From NCBI RefSeq assembly GCF_000237925.1, contig NC_031495.1, positions 53,452,746 through 53,516,745 of the forward strand: 64,000 bases of DNA, in the 5' to 3' direction. The stretch comes from Schistosoma mansoni (Eukaryota; Platyhelminthes; Trematoda; Strigeidida; Schistosomatidae). This document shows positions 14,501 to 28,326 of the stretch, piece by piece. Within the stretch, counting starts at the first letter, position 1. Each line of letters begins with the position of its first letter. Below the pieces are notes generated by a model. It was not told where the DNA came from and did not search any database. It worked only from the letters and a program-made list of their open reading frames with translations. The position numbers were made by a program, and so were the translations under genes.

Positions 14501-17500
14501 TTTGTTTGCAAACCTAAAGGCTGAAGTGGGAATTCTTTTTTTAAAGTGAATATAACGACAGTGATCGTTCATAATTTATACGAATCCTAATGGTTGGACA
14601 GACTTTCAAAGTCATAACAATTACTGAAGATTCCGTCAGTGGTCTAGAGGTTAAGCGTTCGCGTGCGAGACCGATAGGTCCTGGGTTCGAATCTCGCGGG
14701 GCGGGATCGTGGATGCGCACTGCTGAGGAGTTCCACACTAGGACGAAACGGACGTCCAGTGTTTCCAGGTTTTCCATGGTAGTCTAACTCCAATTGACTC
14801 ATAATTTCAACTAGATAGTCAGGATTTGCAAAAAAACAAATCTACACGAGTGAAATCGACCGACACTATTTGATATTGTTTTGTTTGAACACAAATAATA
14901 ACTAAGCCTTCCAACTGATAGACTGTATTTTTGAAGCAATTCGTAACTCATTAATTCGTGAAGCTGGGAACAGTTATGAGAGCTAGCATATGGAACATTA
15001 GCAGTCCTCATTTTAAATCAATCAATTCAATTTAAAAGTAACTGTAGTTATTTCCGGCTACAGTTAATTAGAAGAAGATTAATCTGTTGCTCCTTATTTT
15101 TAGGGAATGTAACATACTATATACCTAATATTTTAATTTATAAGAAACCTTTCATGTATGTAAAAATTCAAATCCACTCAATTGAATCCTATGTGGTTAG
15201 TTGCAGATGTCTATGTCAGTGGGGAATTAACTTGTGAATATATTAAAACCTAACTTTTTGTTACATCGTTACAAAGATTCAGAAACTCAACTCTTCTCTC
15301 TAAGCTTATTTATTAGAACATCACTTACAGTGTACTTTATCCTTTTAGGGACAACTTTTGCTGCAGATTATTACAAAGTTTAATACTGCTTATTGTAATA
15401 CAATTGACGGAGTTGCGAAAGATATTGAAACGACTGAGTTGTGTGGTGGAGCTCGTATTTGTTATATATTCCATGAAACCTTCTATCGAACGTTGAGTAA
15501 AATCGATCCTTTGGGTGGTTTATCAACTCTTGATATTCTAACTGCAATACGAAATGCTACCGGACCAAGACCTGCTCTATTTGTGCCAGAGGTTTCTTTC
15601 GAATTGTTGGTAAAACGACAAATCAGGCGCTTAGAAGAACCGAGTTTACGATGTGTTGAATTAGTCCATGAAGAAATGCAACGCATCATTCAGCATTGTG
15701 GTGCTCAAGTGAGCAATATATTGAATCTAGATATTTTTCGGCGTTATTGCATTTTTGTGTAACCATTCTATATATTTGGAAAAGATATTGTAAAACCATA
15801 ATTGTATACGTTTCCTACCTTTTTGTGCGACGATCGTTGGCTTATAGTTGTAGTATTTTTGACAGCCCACATTAAGTGCCAACTTTTTTTCCATCAATCA
15901 AACTAGAATCCAAATATATTCATATAGATAAATAGTGTACGTTGAATTTTGATCGATGTTCGAGCGTTACAATTAACACAGAGAAACAATGAGTTTCTGA
16001 CGTTTTGCTACCGAGTGTAAGTCGTCTCTTCAGAGAATGGATAAATGGAATTAAGCTAACATAATATTTTATTAATATTATACGAAACTTCTGAAATTCA
16101 ATGTTTTACTCATTGGAATATTACTAATGTTTTATTATCATAGACAATACACCCAATACTGAACTTTTCTTATTTTCTCTGGTTCAACCTTGATAATGTT
16201 AATTACTATTAAAGCACAAACATTTCGACCAGAACTTTGGTAAATCATCCGATTTCTGAGTGAAAGTATTCAAATATCGATTCGTGCTTACAGAACCAAT
16301 AACCATTATTCAAGCTTCTCATCTGGGAAAACTTATCTGGAAACAATACCGTTTGGATCGCTTCAGTGTTACCTGTTATTAAAAATAACAAAACAAAAAT
16401 GGCTTTCCATGATAATCAGAAGCAGTATTTGTGAAAATACGATACGCTATCATTCTTTGTTTCATCTCTCCATGATCTGTTCAATTTACTCATTCCACTC
16501 CTTAAACATCGTACTACTATATACCGTACATTCATCGCTGTTTTTACCTTTCAACAGACTCCTGAATAATAGTAATTCAAGCAGCTACTGATTCCAATTG
16601 GAAATCACAAGTACAACCCTTTCAAATAATTACCATGATAAATCCATCAGTCAATCATAATCGAAATAAAGCCAGATAAAAATCTGCTTCATCTCATTTA
16701 TCATAGGAAAAATTCTTCTCTGTGCATTATATACGAATGATTTAATGTGACAAATAGGATAGTTTAAGGATAGTGAATTTCCGAAGTAATAGAATATAAA
16801 GAAGGGTTACTAACCTGCGTTGATCATCCTCGAAGGTACATCAGTGGGTTAATAAATGTGTTTATGAATAATTCTTGTTGCTAGTGTAAATCGATCTAGT
16901 TAGCAATATAAAGCACTCTTAGACACGAATTTACGTGTTGAATGTATTCTGAAATCTGTAGACTTTTACATCATTTCGATCAGAAAGAGTGAATACAGGT
17001 GTGAATTATACCTAAAAGTCGTAATTCAAAGTAGATTGTAGAGCTCTCATGATTGATTTTGTCCAATTGTTTATAACATCTAAATGTTTTATTTTTGTAT
17101 CAATATTTTGTATGTAAGCATGCAATTATATTTGGCAAAATAAACCTATTTCTCTGGCCAGTAACCTGGTCCTTAATCTTAGTTCATTCGGTGGAGTTTA
17201 AGTCAATAATAGCAATAATAGTAAATAGCACCCATCTATCGATCAACATCATTAATCCTAAACCACAAAATAAATAGATTTGTTCAGTTGGCTGAGCTAC
17301 AGGTTATTATTTATCAGTATCCAATTATTGGTGACATTTATCATTGATTTCCTTAATGTTTATACTAAGTTTTACGAATTCATCTCAGTTTTTTCATTTA
17401 CCTATAGCAAGAACTCCTTCGGTTTCCGAAACTGCACGAACGTATAGTCGATGTGGTCACTTCTGTATTGCGCCAGCGCCTGCAACCAACCAATCAAATG

Positions 17501-20500
17501 GTTACTAATCTAGTCGCTGTTGAGTTAGCTTATATAAATACTCGACATCCTGACTTTCTGGAAGCGCTAAGTACACATCGGCAACAGGCTCCAGGATTAG
17601 AGAATCTGGTAATTTTTTCCTGGTTTCGAAATTTCTTAATGTTTATTTTAAAATTAAACTAATTTCCTATTAAATTATGGGTCACTTTTCATACTTACAC
17701 TATTTTATGTGGTGTGTTAATGGTTTTTGTAATCTATTTGTTTTTTTAGTAGTTGGCTTGTTTAAAGAACCCTGCTTGACTTTCATCTACTGGGCTAAGA
17801 GTTTGAATCCCGCTTCTGTTCAGGCAGTTGGGTAACATCAGTAACCTTCACAAAATTGTTTGACTCAAAGCCGAGCGCGTAAATCCGTATTTAGTTAGTG
17901 GATTAAATGAAATTATTTTATCCAGTTATTAAGTAAAATTGTGTCCATTATCTGTGATTTTAATATATCTCTGTTAAATATTGTTTATGGATTAAACACT
18001 TAGTAATTGTAAAATAAAAAATCTCAGGTTCATCTAGAATGTTAGTTGTATATTTGATTAATAGTTTCTCTAATACTATTTTCAAGACAACTATAGACAT
18101 CAAATCTTGATTTTACTTCATGACCTATTACGTAAGTACTCCATCAACATTTTAGAGCTATTTTCCTTTATCTTAATTTATTTCACGCAATAAATCGATA
18201 TATCTCGGGTCTTTCTGTTGGCTCAGAACTAAACTTTATCTATTGGAAGTGCTGTGAACATCATATAGTTCAATTAAGAAATTACTAACAATCGATGAAA
18301 AACTTGTCAGTATTACCACCATCATCATTAAACCCTACAACTTGACGAAAATATTAAAAACAACTTTTCCTTATAATGCTTACTTGTTTACAACATGACT
18401 GAATATATTTCATTCAAAAAACAGTTCATCTTTTGATGACAAAAACTGCTAAAATCAACCGGATTTTCGCTTCAATTTAATCCCAAATAATAATCGATTA
18501 CGGTTTTGTCAAAGTTTTTATAAATTCCATCCAGTCATTGATTATCGATTATATAATAGCGAATTTATCAAAAAAATTATATAACCTAAAAATAGTCGTG
18601 ACACAAAACTTTCTAACAGAGAATGACATTGACCGATGTTCAACCAGATTAGGAGAACCAACTGAATTAATTTTTTGTCTATTTGTTATGTCAACAACAA
18701 TACTTAAATAATGAAATTGAATGTGCCGTTCTTTGGAATTTCAAGTATATATCATTTGATGATATCGCAAACCATTATAGACTAAGTTTATTAAGACATA
18801 TTTTTCAAATCGCTTGGAGAATTCTTGAAAGTCATCAATGAGTTTATCTAAGGTCACTGCTTTCTCGTTGGCTCTCCACTTCTCGTGTAATTGTTTATTT
18901 CGTTTCGGTATCTCTACAACCGTTGTCCTCTTTTCATGAACGTCGGTGTATGATTCGTTTTCAAACAATTTATAATCCATTTTAGATTAATACTGTTGTA
19001 TCTGAAAGTTTAGTCACTATATATACTTTTCGTTCATACTTGGATTTCCAGTGTTCCTATCTGTTGTTGCCTCAGACTATAAAATATATGAAAATTCACC
19101 AACTTATAGATGTAGTAATAGTTGAGTTCAGTTTGTTTCATTTGGTATTGTTAACATAAATTTTCTAAATCTTTTCTTGCCTAGTTTTTTCTTCCACTTG
19201 TCCAAAATTAACATATACTAGCGACTAACTTTAATGACTATGTACACTTTCTGTGGTTATTTTCATTAATATAATCATCTCTTTACTTTAAATTCATTTT
19301 CTAAATATAAATAATTATTCTTACTAATTGTGTGCTATTTCATCATTCCCAACCAGTACCTAGCAGCCACTACCCTTCTATCTTGGAACATCAATTTCCC
19401 CGTTTTAAACGCAGACAGACATAAAAAATTCTCCAACGATGTCATGTGAAATAGTGAACATTGATGTGCGACCATTACGTTTATTTGTCATAATACTTTG
19501 TTTTGAGCAACAAACTTATATACCTATAGAGACTTTTCCCGACCGTTGATGCTACCTTGACATGGTGGTCGGGCTTGCCTACCGTGATGAACCAATCGAG
19601 CTATACTGGCTGGAACAATCGTTCCTCAAGGTCCTACCATGCCAGGCAGGTCGGTTGAAGAGCGGTAAGATTAAATGCAGCAAACCCAAGGTCCGAAGGT
19701 GAAGTCGTACTGCTGACTGTACAGAGGTGTGACGACAGTAAGGTGTTTACTTCAGACAACCAGCATAACAGAGATGCTGCCTTCCCACAAGGAGGGGTGG
19801 GGTTAGAAAAGGTCGACCCTAAAAATGCACACCTCGCCTTATCCCACGGTTATCTGTCTCCGGCGATAAGGTTCCAACAAGTACGCCCTGACACAAAAAT
19901 TACCCACAAAAAGGTGGTGTGTGACCGACCTCAAGCAGTTGTCCCTTGGGCATTGCGGTCACGCTCTCAGGTCATTACGACCACTTCTAATCAAATTTTC
20001 TTTTCAGGTACCTCTGGAAGAAACCTTCCACGGTGTGGGCAACCGGGAAGTGATAACCATCCTCACACGTCTGACAGTAGTCAAGATCACTGTATTCATA
20101 ATCAATCTCCCTCTTCAATACCTATTGTTCCTCACACCTCGACTTTCAACACTAAACTTCCTCTTTCGACTTCATACTGTCTCAAGTCTACTGAAACCTC
20201 GCCCAAAACTACACATTGGAGTCTTCAACGTACACACCCTGTGTCAAATCGGCCAGCAGGCCTCCTTAGCTAAGACCCTAAAATCTCGTACCATTGATAT
20301 ATACTGCATCTTCGAAACACACAAACAGGATCGTAGTGTGGTTATTCACTCTACCTCACCTAGCTAAAACGGGGAGCGTAAGAGATATACCCTCCGTATA
20401 TCCGGCGACCTGACAGCAAGTTTCCGTGGGCTGGGGGTGTAGGCGTAGCACAAAGTACGAGGGCAGAAGAAGCACTTTTAAAATAGATTCCTGCTAACAG

Positions 20501-23500
20501 TCACCTATGCAACGTTAGGCTAAATGGCTCCGTATGAACTCGGAAGGATAAGGATACTCGTCGTTGCCTTTTCATCATTTCTGTCTTCACTCTCACTGAC
20601 TGCATCCTGGATGAAGTGAAAGATGAATTTTACAGAAAGCTTTTTAAACTTCATAAAGCTAAACGCTAAGACATAGTACTCGTAGCAGGTGACTGGAATA
20701 GTCCTTAGATAATCAAAGCCATTACAAATTAAAAGATACATATATGTTATCACTTTAGACAGTAATCTCATCAGCATCCTTCAAAACAAAGAAGGAAATC
20801 ACAATGAATGTTATCCAATGTTATGCACCCACCAGTGATTGAAACAACGACAATAAAGATCAGTTCTATGAGAGGCTGCAATCTATCATAGCGAATAGCT
20901 CCATTTTTGTTCAGCGTCATCATAGACCTACTTCTGGAAATAACGTTCTCGTCGACTGAATTTTTGGACATTGATTTCCTAGAAGGAGGTCTACTTGTCG
21001 ACTTAGAATACGCAGATGATATAGTCCAGTTTGGCGTAAATGCTGATGAAATACAGTCTTTTGGTAGCATTGAACAACAATGCAAGGATGTTTGGGATGC
21101 GTTTCTCCCTCGCTAAATGTAAGTTGTCGCTTCAGGACTGGTCTGCGTCAACACCTGAACTAAGGATAGGGAGTGAAGTAGTTGGACGCGTCGACAACTT
21201 CAATTATCTTGGAAGTCTGATCAGCCTTAATGGGTCGGTGTCTGACGAGATCTCTGCACGGATTCAATAAGATGCCCGTTTGACTTTTGCCAACTTACGT
21301 CACCTATGGCGAAGGCGAAATATCCGTCTATCAATAAAAGGACGAGCATACTGAGCAACAGTTTGCTCTGTTCTATTTTACGACTGCGAAACGTGGTCAT
21401 TAAGAGTAGAAGATACTCGTAAGTTACTAGTATTTGATCACATATGTCTTAGAAATATCGCTCGCATCTACTGGGATCACCGGGTAAGTAATAGTTAGGT
21501 TAGGCGCGAGGTATTGGGGAATGATGGTGAATCAGTTGACGAGGTTGTAAATCTTCATCGACTGAGATAGTTGGGTCACGTGTTACGCATGCCTAACCAC
21601 CGGTTACCACGATATGTAATGCTGACTAGTGTTGTGGATGGTTGGAAGAAAGTTAGGGAAGGCCAAACCAAAATATGGTATCAGTCCTTGATGTCACTAA
21701 CTTCTGGTGTTAGCCATGTTGTTAGATGCAAACTACTTGGTTGAGGTCCACGAGACTATCGTAACCAATGGTTGGAGACTGTGGGTAACATGGCTCAGAA
21801 TCGATCATAATAGTGTAGATGTATCCACTCTCTGTCTTTTTTTAAACCGTAAGATTAAAATTGCTTTATGCGTTTCTTTCTACCAACTAATTATTTCTTC
21901 CTGAACTATATCTACTTCTACGAATTCGGTGTTCATTTTGTCGTGTTAATGAGGAGTGGCAACTTATTTATTTATTTTATTTAAACACATAAATATTGGT
22001 ACAAAAAGCACCAGATAAATATGCGCCTCACAAATCTCATTTGATTTGTGTGAGGGCTGAGATACTGCCCAGGTGCCCAGACTGAAGCAGGTGATTTTCT
22101 TAGGGGGCCACACCCCGAGCCTTTGACCTAAAAGTCTTATCCACAAGGCGGTGGAGCATCGTGAGGAGATGCAGTCCCATGGTAGCCGTTGACCAACGAT
22201 TGATTCATACGCCATTTGTTCCCTCAGGATACTGGATCTGATGTGCACCATTGGTTTGGAATCAGGGTTTTCCAACTCCCCTAGGTGGACTTTCCGTGTC
22301 CACCAAACCCGGTTAAAGCGCCGGACATTCACTTTTCATCCTCTCAACTTCGTAAACAACACCCCCGCCACGAGAAGGCAGTGAGTAGGATTTCCCTGTC
22401 AGAGGCTATATATTCGCGTGGCCATGTGAGAACATTTCGAGAGGGAGAGCGAACTCTCCCCACTCTCGGCCGTACCAGGGCATTTGAGGGTGGAGTGGCA
22501 ACTTGGACCAATGCATATATGTGCCTGATTCTACGTTGTAGTTGACTGATTGACCTATAGAGATTTACTTCTTTTAAGAGGTTTCTCATAGTTTCGTGAT
22601 ATTAATTCTAGCATATTTCTTGTCTCGTATTAATGATTAGTGTTTCCTAGTATCTAAACTTGTTACATCTCTTACTGACTTTTTTGCCAGTCCCTTAACG
22701 AGCAACCGGCAACACAGGGATCAATTTCGGGATCTTCACTTCGTACCATTACTGGTTCACATCTGTCTCGTCGCCTACCTGGAACTCTTCAGCACGAAGA
22801 ACAGCCTAGTTCACTAAATGTTAATGGTCCATCCTCAGACCAAAATCCAGATAATCTGCATATTGGACTAAGCCTTACTCCGGATATTGTAAGTTTTTTC
22901 TGCTTATTGTACCGTTGTGTTCATGTCACTAAAAGGTAGAAATTATTTTTATTTAGATAAATTTTTATTGATATTCTAGACATCTTCCAGGTATTATATT
23001 TTTGCAGGAAGTGGAACTCACATATTTGCTTATCTTTACACGCTTTTAATTAATGAAATCGTGGATTAATACTTACGGAGGAAAAATCAATTTCGCTAAT
23101 GAATCGTTACATAACCCCAATGTTTTATAATATTAATTTTTAACTAGCAGTACGTTACTTATATAACTTTGTGTCACTATTCAATCATTATTCTGTCTTT
23201 CTTTTTTGAATTGTTATCTTGTTCGTTCATTAGATGTATCTTTTGTACTTACTTACTTTACCCCTGTTACCCGTCATGGAGGAGCATAGGACAACCACCA
23301 GTACTCTCCATCCAACCCTGTCCTGGGCAATCCTTCCCAGCTGCTATTCATCCTTTTCATGTCTGTTTCCAATTCCCGACGTAGTGTGTTCTTCAGCGTT
23401 CTGTTGTATTGTTCATTAAATTCAATTATCTTTGACTGACTTTTATTTGCCTTACAATTCATCAAGACCGTAATTAGATTTTTAATGATCTCTTAAAACT

Positions 23501-26500
23501 AGATAGATATGCTTTACTTTTATTGTTAAAAGTTAAGAAAATTGTCAACCTTTTTCTTATGATTTTCATTGGTTATACATGTTTATAGATTTTTGCACTA
23601 ATGAATAGTTTCCCGTGTAATGTCATTGACTGCTGACGTTCGCCTGTAACTACTACAATAAATATGTTGAAAAATAAGTCAAGTGCTTAATCATCTTAAA
23701 GCATCCTACAAAATTCGTGTATAACAAGTATTTTGTTTTTCAATATCCATGATATTGGTCAATTTAGTACAGTGATGACAAATATATTTTTTCTTCAGTA
23801 TGTTGTATTAAGTTGTTAAGTTTGACTGTATTTGTATCGTATTTAGCACATAGTATTAGTTATTTTGTTCAGTGGAATTCGTATACGTTTTACAACATCA
23901 CATGATGCTTTTTTAATGCACACCTTTCGTTACTTTTCATTTTGGTTAAAACAAAGGGCAGTGTATACGATGCACTAAGAAACGCTTCTCGAAACGAATT
24001 ATTAGGAAGGTATGACATAATTCTAGTGGTAACGAATTAACATCATGAAGATTCACGATAAGTCTTTTATTTACTCACTTGTTTAAAATGATGGCTGAAC
24101 TAGTCATATTGCGTACTGGTGCTCATTTGCCATCTCAAGATCAGACAATAAGTGAGACATTATGAAGGAGGCACGCTTTTGGAGGAAACTGATCATTTTT
24201 GTATTTAAGGTCTCAGCCTACCTGTCCTTGTCTAGGTCAGAAGAACGAATTTATCCATTCCGGTAGTTTGTTTCATTTGGTTTCCTATCTAAAGTTTTCT
24301 AGTCTTCTCACTTCCATAGCAGGTTGTGAAAGCATCTAAGAAATCTCTATGTGAGTTGGATGTCATAGAACACAACAAAAAGTTGGTGTGTTATCGGCAC
24401 TATCCTTGATTCTTGTTTTTATTTTCTATCAGGATACTGTTTTTTTTGACTGAATAAATACAGTCTTTAAATCTTGCTGAGAGGATTTAAGAAAAAAGTA
24501 ATCCCTTTAATTTATTTTTAAGAGACTGGTTATCTATCTAATCTATTTGACATGAATATCTAATTAACAATTCTTTTATCATTTTCTACTGTTCATGAGT
24601 TTTCTCACATTAAACTTTTTAACCATAGATTTAAATACTAGCTTTAAGATAGTATTATGTATATTTTTACGAGATTGAGACACTTAATAATGATCAGATC
24701 GTTTTTAGAGTTTAATTGTGGCTTACCTGCTTCAATTTTCCTGGTTAGAGAGTATTGTTCATCTATAAAGGAAAGTTGTTTTTCAGTCTGATAAATGAAC
24801 TTGAAACAACATAAACAGGTCACATTTATTGTATTATGTTTAATACATTTGATTTTATATTTTTCCCATTGTTTATTCTCGATATATTAGCAAACGGAAG
24901 TTCAACAACATAAGCTAACACCAAATGAACGACATGATTGTGAAGTTATTGGTAAGTTCAATAATATATATTCTAATTGTTAGAGGTTGTAAAATAATGT
25001 TAATGTCTTTGTTATTTGTTCTGGCACTTGATGTTAGTCTGTTATATTAAATATTTATAGTTCATAGTCGAATCTAAAAATCTGTACCAGGTTACTTAAT
25101 TTCATTAACATGTCACACTTGAAAGATGTATTTTATCAACTCACTAAAATGGCTAGTTATATCACCAAGTTTTTACTGGTTTAAACTCTGAAGGTTCATT
25201 ATCTAATTAAAATAGTTATAGGCTTGCAATTTTGGTTAAGATACGTGACGTAAGAATCAGAATACAAAAATGAAAGCATAGCGACAAATAATTTCAAAAT
25301 TGAATATGGTGGTACAAAGCGAGAAGACAAATCTTGTATTGTTTCAAGCAAGGTCACAAAATAATTATATATTTCAGACCAAGTTGCTATGAATGGCAGG
25401 AATTACATAACGTCCTGTGGGTATAATTTATTAAGAGTAAACCAGTTTGAGAGAACTACTTATGATATTCATGGTTTATATATTCTAGATGTGAAGTTAC
25501 CATTCAATATACCATCTTGTTCATGGTTGACACCAAATAAAACTTAGAAAAGTACAATATTGCTGTTATATTTATTATAAAGCTATCGAGTAAAGACTAC
25601 TCACCGTCGACAATTCTTGTTAGCTGTATATATTTAAGGATTTCACGTATCTAAACCTTGTTAAAAATCAATTAGACATGTTAAACTCCCTTTTCCCAAC
25701 AAATTTCCCTGTTAAGTGCTTTCTGTGGTCAATAATTCATGCTCTTTTTGACTATGTGTGTAAATTCACATAAAGCGTGAACAGCTATCGTAGCGGAATG
25801 TCATGAATCCATTTATTTCCCGAAATCTTTATAATCTCTTGCATCTTAGAAATGATAGTAATGATTATTTGCAATCAGTATACATACTTTTAACTATTAT
25901 TGAGACTTCTAACCATAAAATTGAGTGACCTGTAGAACCTGTCTATGAAAATGCAAGATTATTTGCAATACGGTATTGTTATCATGAAAATATGTGGGAT
26001 TTGTTGTGAATTTATGCTCGGCTTTTATCACGTGATTTATTCACCAATCGAGATACGACTTATCCAATCTTAGCACTGTTCCAAAACAATGACGTTCGAC
26101 CGGTATGAGCAGCCTAGCGTTTTTATTGATTCTTTATCCCCCTAGCCCTTCCAGTCGAGTCCAGAACACCAATTACAGCTTCCGCTATGCGAATCATTTA
26201 TTTCAAGCATACTCGGTTTATATACCAGACAGACAGACCACATCACACCATAAAATAAAAAATAATATTCGTACGAGATCAAGTCGAAATGTGGCTGTGA
26301 ACGTGAGAGACAGTAATCAATAGACTGGATATAATTTAGGAACAGTAGATCGTATAATAATAATTATAGATCAAAATGAAGCTTATAATAAGATGAATAT
26401 ATATAGATTAACTCTAATCACTGAATAGTTATACAATAACATTATATATAGAATAATCATCCATTAATAGGTCCCGGAAGTTACCCGTCTTCACTAGGAT

Positions 26501-28250
26501 ATAACGGAATTCATTAGAGACTACGGTTTGGGATTTATTTATGGTATACACAGAGCGCGTGTACAATAAAAGAAAAATGTTTCCTAAAATAAATATATTC
26601 ATTTATTTACAGCAATGTATAGTAAGCTAATGGCTATATCGAATTACTGTCGGAGACAATACAAAAACAAGAACAACACAAAAAAATTGTAAACGGTTAC
26701 AATAAAACAAGCTCCCAACGAGTGCACTAGGATTAAAATTAATTGTTGCAAAGTATTGAGACTATATGATCTCAATAATAAGTAAACTGAATATTATCAG
26801 TTTGTGTAAATACTTAAAAATATTTTACCTCATAAAGATATCATGCTATACACTCAAAAAGTTATTGTGATTGAAACCGGTTACTGAATATTTGTAAGTA
26901 GTATAGTATTATCTGCAAAATAAAATTGAAAAAGAAGACATTAAGTAGACAGAACTCATTTGACACCTACTTTGCATCATATTAATGAATTTTATTGAAA
27001 CGGTCAATAGATATGAAAGGATTATAAGAATTTTTAGACAATTGTTTTTTTCTAACCAATTCATAAGTGATTTAGAACAACATATATAAGCGAACAATAT
27101 TGTTTTCGATTAGATCCTCATCAGGTTTTACTCTAATATACAGTAATATTTATATGCATATACGAAATTATTAAACCAATCAAGGCAGTTTACGAGTCAA
27201 TGATAACAGTGGAATAGATTACGTAATTAAAATTAATAATAAGTGAAAAGTACAAATTGATAGTGTAATGACAGGTGTACTAGTTGTGATAAGAATAATA
27301 AAAGGCTTGGATCAATGTTACATAATGGGCAAATAGGTCAATGATTAGAAAAATATAGACACTGAAGTAACATTCATAGAAATTATAAGAATACGTAATA
27401 AGAAATGTTTTAAGTTCTTTAAGGAAAATATTTAGAAATCATGAAAATATGTTACTAGAAAATGAAAATGAAAAAAATTAGGCAGTAACAACAGTAAAAA
27501 AATAAATTAATTAAGAATTAAATAAGTAGAGCTTATAAAAGATGCAACAATAAAGCATAGAAATTCGTAACCGAGATTACGCAATAAAATGTTGAAAATT
27601 TGATAGCGGACATGTTGACATTTTAAAAATCTCCGAAAATAATCAATGCGCAAATAACTCATTGTTTAAGTTTTTTTAGTGAAGCTTTCTCTATTAAAAA
27701 GTTAGGACTGACTACGATTGTCAGTCTTGTACTATTGTACTGATGACTTTTTATTATTGATTTATTCAAAACTAATGAGGATGTTATTTCTCATTCAGGT
27801 ACTAATATCAAACATTTTATTAGTATCCCTTTTTTCTCCCTTTAGGGAAACTGATTCGTTCCTATTTTCTAATTGTTCGAAAGAACATACAAGATACTGT
27901 TCCAAAAGCAATAATGCATTTTTTAGTGAATTTCGTTAAAGATAATTTGCAATCGGAACTTGTCGGTAAATTGTATAAACAAGATGAATACAATACATTG
28001 TTACAAGAAAGTGAACGAGTAGCTCAGCGCCGAAGAGAAGCTTCCGAAATGTTGAAGGTAAATAACTCATAGTCTAGATGGTCTGTTAATTCTATAACTA
28101 TATGTATCAACTCATTCATAAAATAACACGAAGTATTAGAATTCCCCTATACACCCGAATCTTTTAACTTATTCCTTTATGATTACTTTCATTTAAAAAA
28201 CTTTTGAACTCATAACCTTGCTTTCGCTCAATCAGTATTTGTCTGCCTAT

Positions 28251-28326
<76 letters not shown>

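Noticed and set aside
17740-17890. Possible tRNA-derived SINE (B-box-like gtttgaatcccgc)
   Set aside because: No matching A box, hammerhead or target duplication could be found by eye; left unannotated.
22285-22545. Open frames on the strand opposite the 526-bp retroposon
   Set aside because: They overlap the retroposon antisense and its target duplication, and show no family resemblance.
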